Shown: positions 21,488-24,804 of the stretch, one piece after another
Layout of the letters: every line of letters starts with the position of its first letter
Position numbering within the stretch: position 1 is the first letter of the stretch
DNA from: JBFXIE01 sp050176255
GTDB lineage: Bacteria > Pseudomonadota > Gammaproteobacteria > Burkholderiales > Burkholderiaceae_C
Assembly (NCBI RefSeq): GCF_050176255.1
Contig: NZ_JBFXIE010000047.1
DNA: 24,804 bases
Strand: one strand, 5' to 3'
The notes under the pieces: model-generated
Databases searched by the model: none
What the model was told of the DNA's origin: nothing
Seen by the model: the letters and a program-made list of their open reading frames with translations, nothing else
Made by a program: the position numbers and the translations under genes

Positions 21488-22780
21488 ATGAAGCATTTGC
21501 TCCGTTCCCTGGAGTCCAGCCTGGCCCTGTCGCCGGTGGGCATTGCCCTGGAGCTGCCCGGCGGGGTGCGGCTGGGTGACGCCAACGCAGACTTGCGATT
21601 GCATTTTCGTGACCGCACGGCTTTGGTGGCTCTGGCGACGGGCGAGATTGGCAGCGTGGGCGCCGCCATCGTTGAAGGCCGGGTGGCGCTGCAGGGCAGC
21701 ATGCGTGAGCTGATGGCGGTGGCCGCGGCCATGCTCAAGGCCGATCCGGCGCGCGACGGGCAGGTCGGCTGGTGGCGGCGTGCGCTGGTGCAAGTGCGTT
21801 CGATGGCGGCGCATTCCTTGACGGCCGATGCGCGCGACGTGCAGGCCCATTACGACCTGTCGGATGATTTCTATGCCCTGTGGCTGGACCCGCTGCGCGT
21901 CTATTCCTGCGCCTACTTTCGCACGCCCGCAATGACGCTGGCGCAGGCGCAGCAGGCCAAGCTGGAGCACATCTGCAAAAAGCTCATGTTGCGCCCAGGC
22001 GAGCGTTTTCTGGACATTGGCGCGGGCTGGGGCGGCCTGCTGCTGTGGGCGGCCGAGCATTACGGGGTGGATGCCACCGGCATCACCCTGTCGCGCAACC
22101 AGCACGCCCATGTGCAGCGGCTCATCGATCAGCGCGGCCTGCAGGCGCGGGTGCGCGTGCAGCTGGTGGACTGGCGTGCGCTGCAGGTGCAGCAGCCCTT
22201 TGACAAGATCGCGTCGGTGGGCATGTTCGAGCATGTGGGCCGCGTGCAAATGACCCGTTACTTTGCCACCGTGCGCCGCTTGCTGCGCCCCGGCGGCCTG
22301 CTGCTGAACCACGGCATCTCGGCAGGTGGCGTGGACAATGCCCAGCTGGGCGCCGGGATAGGCGACTTCATCGGCCGTTACATCTTCCCTGGTGGCGAGC
22401 TGCTGCACGTCAGTGCGGCGTTGCACCACATGGCACGTGCCGGGCTGGAGATGCTGGACAGCGAAAACCTGCGCCCGCACTACGCGCGCACCCTGTGGGC
22501 CTGGTCGGATGCGCTGGAGGCCCGGCTGGAGCAGGCGCGGCGCATCCTGGTGGCGCAGCACGGGCCGGACAAGGGCGACAAGGCCTTACGCGCCTACCGC
22601 CTGTACCTGGCGGGCAGTGCCATGGCGTTCGAGCTCGGCTGGATTGCGCTGTACCAGACGCTGGCGGCCCACCCCAGCGGCCGCATCGATACAGGCGCGA
22701 TGGCCGGCGCGCAGTGCGACTATCCTTTCAACCGCGCATACATGTATGGTGATGAAGCGGCCCCGCGCGCCGCGTCCTGA
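21488..22780 (+). CDS. cfa: Cyclopropane-fatty-acyl-phospholipid synthase family methyltransferase
   Basis: This 430-residue SAM-dependent enzyme adds a methylene group across double bonds of membrane phospholipid acyl chains. The SAM-binding motif is FLDIGAGWGGLLLWA (174-188). Catalytic positions match E. coli Cfa: C141 in VYSCAYF, E248 in MFEHVGR, H275 in LLNHGIS and Y298 in FIGRYIFPGG. HYDLSDDFY (121-129) is the usual entry motif. It is longer than E. coli Cfa (382), mainly through the N-terminal domain and C-terminal tail. The ATG at 21488 is chosen since MKHLLRSLE starts a helix and GAAAGA precedes it; upstream the frame opens only from a TTG. The DUF1840 gene follows after 18 bases. Confidence 0.9.
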   Translation: MKHLLRSLESSLALSPVGIALELPGGVRLGDANADLRLHFRDRTALVALATGEIGSVGAAIVEGRVALQGSMRELMAVAAAMLKADPARDGQVGWWRRALVQVRSMAAHSLTADARDVQAHYDLSDDFYALWLDPLRVYSCAYFRTPAMTLAQAQQAKLEHICKKLMLRPGERFLDIGAGWGGLLLWAAEHYGVDATGITLSRNQHAHVQRLIDQRGLQARVRVQLVDWRALQVQQPFDKIASVGMFEHVGRVQMTRYFATVRRLLRPGGLLLNHGISAGGVDNAQLGAGIGDFIGRYIFPGGELLHVSAALHHMARAGLEMLDSENLRPHYARTLWAWSDALEARLEQARRILVAQHGPDKGDKALRAYRLYLAGSAMAFELGWIALYQTLAAHPSGRIDTGAMAGAQCDYPFNRAYMYGDEAAPRAAS

Positions 22781-22798
22781 CTTTGCTGGGGAACCCCG

Positions 22799-23125
22799 AT
22801 GCTGATCAAATTCAAATCCCGCGCCACGGCCGACCTGATCATGCTGCCGCACAACGGCCGGCAGCTGCTGGAGATCATCGGCAAGTCGCCGGACGAGCCG
22901 CACGGCATCGTGACCGTGGCGCAGATTCCGGCCGCCATCCAGGCGCTGGAGGCGGCCGTGGCCGCCGACGAGGCGGCACTCAGGCAGGCAGGCACGGCGG
23001 TGCCTGATGAGGGCGAAAGCACCGATGAAGACCCGCAGCCTGCTGTGCGGCTGCGCCAGCGCGCCGCGCCCTTTATCGACATGCTGCGCCGCAGCCAGGC
23101 CGAGGACTGCGACGTCATCTGGTAG
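22799..23125 (+). CDS. DUF1840 family protein
   Basis: This 108-residue soluble protein begins MLIKFKSRATADLIMLP and ends RAAPFIDMLRRSQAEDCDV, both of which I recognise from DUF1840 proteins of beta-proteobacteria. The middle (about 50-85) is a variable acidic linker. The function of the family is unknown. GGGGAA lies 4-9 bases before the ATG, and it closely follows the cyclopropane synthase gene, so the two are probably cotranscribed. Confidence 0.85.
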   Translation: MLIKFKSRATADLIMLPHNGRQLLEIIGKSPDEPHGIVTVAQIPAAIQALEAAVAADEAALRQAGTAVPDEGESTDEDPQPAVRLRQRAAPFIDMLRRSQAEDCDVIW

Positions 23126-23149
23126 GCCGGCGGGCCGGTTTTCGCCGGC
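23126..23149. terminator. Hairpin between the converging DUF1840 and Bug-type genes
   Basis: GCCGGCG (23126-23132) pairs with CGCCGGC (23143-23149) around a 10-base loop, starting at the DUF1840 stop codon. There is no clear T-run on either strand, so it is only a candidate bidirectional terminator. Confidence 0.35.
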
Positions 23150-23195
23150 TCCGTCATCGCGTCGCCTTGTCACCCAGGCGCGCGGCAAGCACCGG

Positions 23196-24185
23196 TTAGT
23201 CCGCGTAGGTGCCGGCGGCCTTGATCACCGCGCCCCACTTGGCGATCTCGGCCTGCACAAACTTCTTGTGCTCAGCCGGTTCGACACGCTTGTCGCTGGC
23301 AATCACGGCGCCCAGGGCTTCCTCGCGCTTGATGAAGTCGGGGTCTTTCAGGGCCACCTTCAGCGCGTCGTTGAGGGTCTTGACCACCGCTTCGGGCGTG
23401 CCCTTGGGGGCGTACAGGCCGTGCCAGATCGTGACCTGGAAGTTGGCCAGGCCCAGCTCCTGCAGCGTGGGCAGGTTTTTCAGGGCGGGAGTGCTCAGGC
23501 GCTTGGGCGTGGTCACGGCGAAGGCCTTGACCTTCTTGGCTTCGATCTGGCCGGTGGTGTTGGTGGTCTGGTCGCACAGCAGATCCACCTGGTTGCCCAT
23601 CAGGTCGGCAATGGCAGGGGCGGCGCCCTTGTAGGGCACGGCCGTCATCTCGGTCTTGATCGCGCTCTGGAACATCAGGCCGCACAGGTGCGAAGCCGAG
23701 CCAAGGCCCGCGTTGGCCAGGTTGATGTTGCCCTTGTTGGCGTTGATCCAGGTGGTCAGCTCCTTGTAGTTGCTGGCCGGCAGCGAGGGCTTTCCGATCA
23801 GCGTCATGGGCACGTCGTTGATGATGCCCAGGTACTCGAAGTCGTTCTCGACGTTGAACGGCAGCTTGCGGTACAGGCTGGGGATGGTGGCCATGCCAAT
23901 GTGGTTCAGCAGCAGGGTGTAGCCATCGGGTGCGGCTCGCGCCACCTTGGCGGCGCCGATGGAGCTGCCGGCGCCGGCTGTGTTGTCGACGACGATTGTG
24001 GCGCCGCCCAGGGGCTTGCGCAGGGCTTCGGCCAGGTCACGCGCCACGCGGTCGGTGGGGCCGCCGGCCGTGAAGGGTACGACGATGGTGATGGTCTTGC
24101 CGGCTGCCGGGAAGGTCTGGGCCGATGCACCGAATGCGGCCACGATGGCGCTCGCGCCCAGGACGAATTTGAAAGTCGTTTGCAT
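23196..24185 (-). CDS. Bug/TctC family tripartite tricarboxylate transporter solute-binding protein
   Basis: This 329-residue periplasmic binding protein is of the Bug family, which is greatly expanded in Bordetella, Comamonadaceae and relatives. The signal peptide is MQTTFKFVLGASAIVAAFG, with likely cleavage after ASA. Family landmarks are ITIVVPFTAGGPTDRVAR, VVDNTAGAGSSIGAAKVARA and DGYTLLLNH near the N-terminus, then VPYKGAAPAIADLMGNQVDL. A GAGGAG site lies 4-9 bases before the ATG at 24185, and this decides against an upstream start. The ligand is unknown; studied members bind small carboxylates. No TctA/TctB membrane partners are visible. The CoA-ligase gene lies 68 bases upstream on the same strand, suggesting a shared transcript. 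Confidence 0.92.
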   Translation of the reverse strand: MQTTFKFVLGASAIVAAFGASAQTFPAAGKTITIVVPFTAGGPTDRVARDLAEALRKPLGGATIVVDNTAGAGSSIGAAKVARAAPDGYTLLLNHIGMATIPSLYRKLPFNVENDFEYLGIINDVPMTLIGKPSLPASNYKELTTWINANKGNINLANAGLGSASHLCGLMFQSAIKTEMTAVPYKGAAPAIADLMGNQVDLLCDQTTNTTGQIEAKKVKAFAVTTPKRLSTPALKNLPTLQELGLANFQVTIWHGLYAPKGTPEAVVKTLNDALKVALKDPDFIKREEALGAVIASDKRVEPAEHKKFVQAEIAKWGAVIKAAGTYAD

Positions 24186-24253
24186 GATGCTCCTCGGGAA
24201 AAAGCGCAATCATAAATACGAGACCCGGCTCCCGGCTTGCCGGCCGCTGGCTG

Positions 24254-24804
24254 TCAGCGGTAGCTGCGCGTGTCCTCGATCACCTTGCCGTCGTTGGGCA
24301 GGCTGCCCGGGGGCACCATCAGCACGTCTCCGCGCAGCTTGGTCACCTCGCGCAGCGCATCCTGCACTTGCTGGGCCATGCCTGGGGCGGTTTCGGTGGT
24401 TTCGACCTGCAGCACCATCTGGTCGTTGGCCATTTCGCCGCTGACCACCAGGCGTGCGCGCTGCACTTGCGGAAAGCGCTTGGCCACGGCGGCGATTTGC
24501 CCGGGGTGCACGAACATGCCGCGCACCTTGGTGGTTTGATCCGCGCGGCCCAGCCAGCCCTTGATGCGGGTGTTGGTGCGGCCGGTGGGGCATTGGCCTG
24601 GCAGCACGGCAGACAGGTCGCCGGTGCCAAAGCGGATCAGCGGGTAGTCGGGGTTCAGGGTGGTGATGACAAGCTCTCCCACCTCGCCCTCGGGCACGGG
24701 GTCGCCGGTGCCGGGGCGCACGATCTCGACGATCACGCCCTCGTCCAGCACCAGCCCTTCGCGGGCGCTGGTCTCGTAGGCGATCAGGCCCAGGTCGGCC
24801 GTGG
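24254..24804 (-). CDS. Phenylacetate-CoA ligase-like AMP-forming enzyme, C-terminal part (partial)
   Basis: This is the last 183 codons of an adenylate-forming enzyme whose N-terminus is beyond the right edge. ADLGLIAYET near the edge, then GEVGELVITTLNPDYPLIRFGTGD (locations about residues 40-63 of the visible part), the hinge region GWLGRADQTTKVRGMFVHPGQ and the C-terminal domain ending in LPNDGKVIEDTRSYR are typical of the PaaK-like branch, which makes CoA thioesters of aryl or short acids with ATP. The lysine in NDGK is the expected catalytic lysine of the C-terminal domain. Its substrate cannot be told from this fragment. The adjacent Bug protein could supply an organic acid. Confidence 0.88.
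   Translation of the reverse strand, partial: TADLGLIAYETSAREGLVLDEGVIVEIVRPGTGDPVPEGEVGELVITTLNPDYPLIRFGTGDLSAVLPGQCPTGRTNTRIKGWLGRADQTTKVRGMFVHPGQIAAVAKRFPQVQRARLVVSGEMANDQMVLQVETTETAPGMAQQVQDALREVTKLRGDVLMVPPGSLPNDGKVIEDTRSYR

Overview
The window is high-GC (about two thirds G+C by eye), gene-dense bacterial DNA. The gene families and two kinds of interspersed repeat point to a facultatively denitrifying member of the Burkholderiales, most likely Comamonadaceae (Acidovorax, Diaphorobacter or Alicycliphilus type). That placement is an inference from protein resemblance and repeat style; no marker gene is present.

Positions 1-8293, all on the + strand, form a nitrate-respiration block. It holds the end of narG, then narH, narJ and narI (membrane nitrate reductase), a parvulin-type prolyl isomerase gene broken by an apparent one-base frameshift, a beta-carbonic anhydrase, an NnrS-family membrane protein, a nitroreductase-like flavoprotein, a small conserved protein of unknown function and a hemerythrin-domain protein. 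Spacing is tight from narG to the small protein, so most of this is probably one transcript. A plausible theme is nitrate reduction plus handling of its NO/nitrosative by-products.

Positions 8294-12742 hold an AbrB-family membrane protein (+), two minus-strand genes (a DUF3567 protein with a clear terminator, and a TonB-like DUF3108 protein) and a fumarylacetoacetate hydrolase-family enzyme (+) with a good promoter. Positions 12898-16197 hold a divergent pair: a molybdopterin oxidoreductase (-) and an orphan periplasmic branched-chain-amino-acid-type binding protein (+). Positions 16272-18693 hold an M20 amidohydrolase, ended by a strong terminator, and a DUF2817/M14-like metallopeptidase. 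Next come an acyl-CoA-binding protein (18775-19032), a lipoprotein aminopeptidase (-), DNA-3-methyladenine glycosylase I, a convergent 53-residue basic protein (-), a cyclopropane-fatty-acid synthase-type methyltransferase, a DUF1840 protein, a Bug/TctC solute-binding protein (-) and the C-terminus of a phenylacetate-CoA-ligase-like enzyme (-).

The most unusual feature is a short interspersed element (core 36-37 bp) present four times. Three copies sit at the 3' ends of genes in the gene's own orientation, two of them supplying the stop codon. The fourth lies in frame inside the lipoprotein aminopeptidase gene, where it seems to encode an extra 17-20 residues. The same gene also carries five 15-bp tandem repeats just after its lipobox. 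No phage, transposase, CRISPR array or RNA gene was found, and no wholly new multi-gene system is evident.
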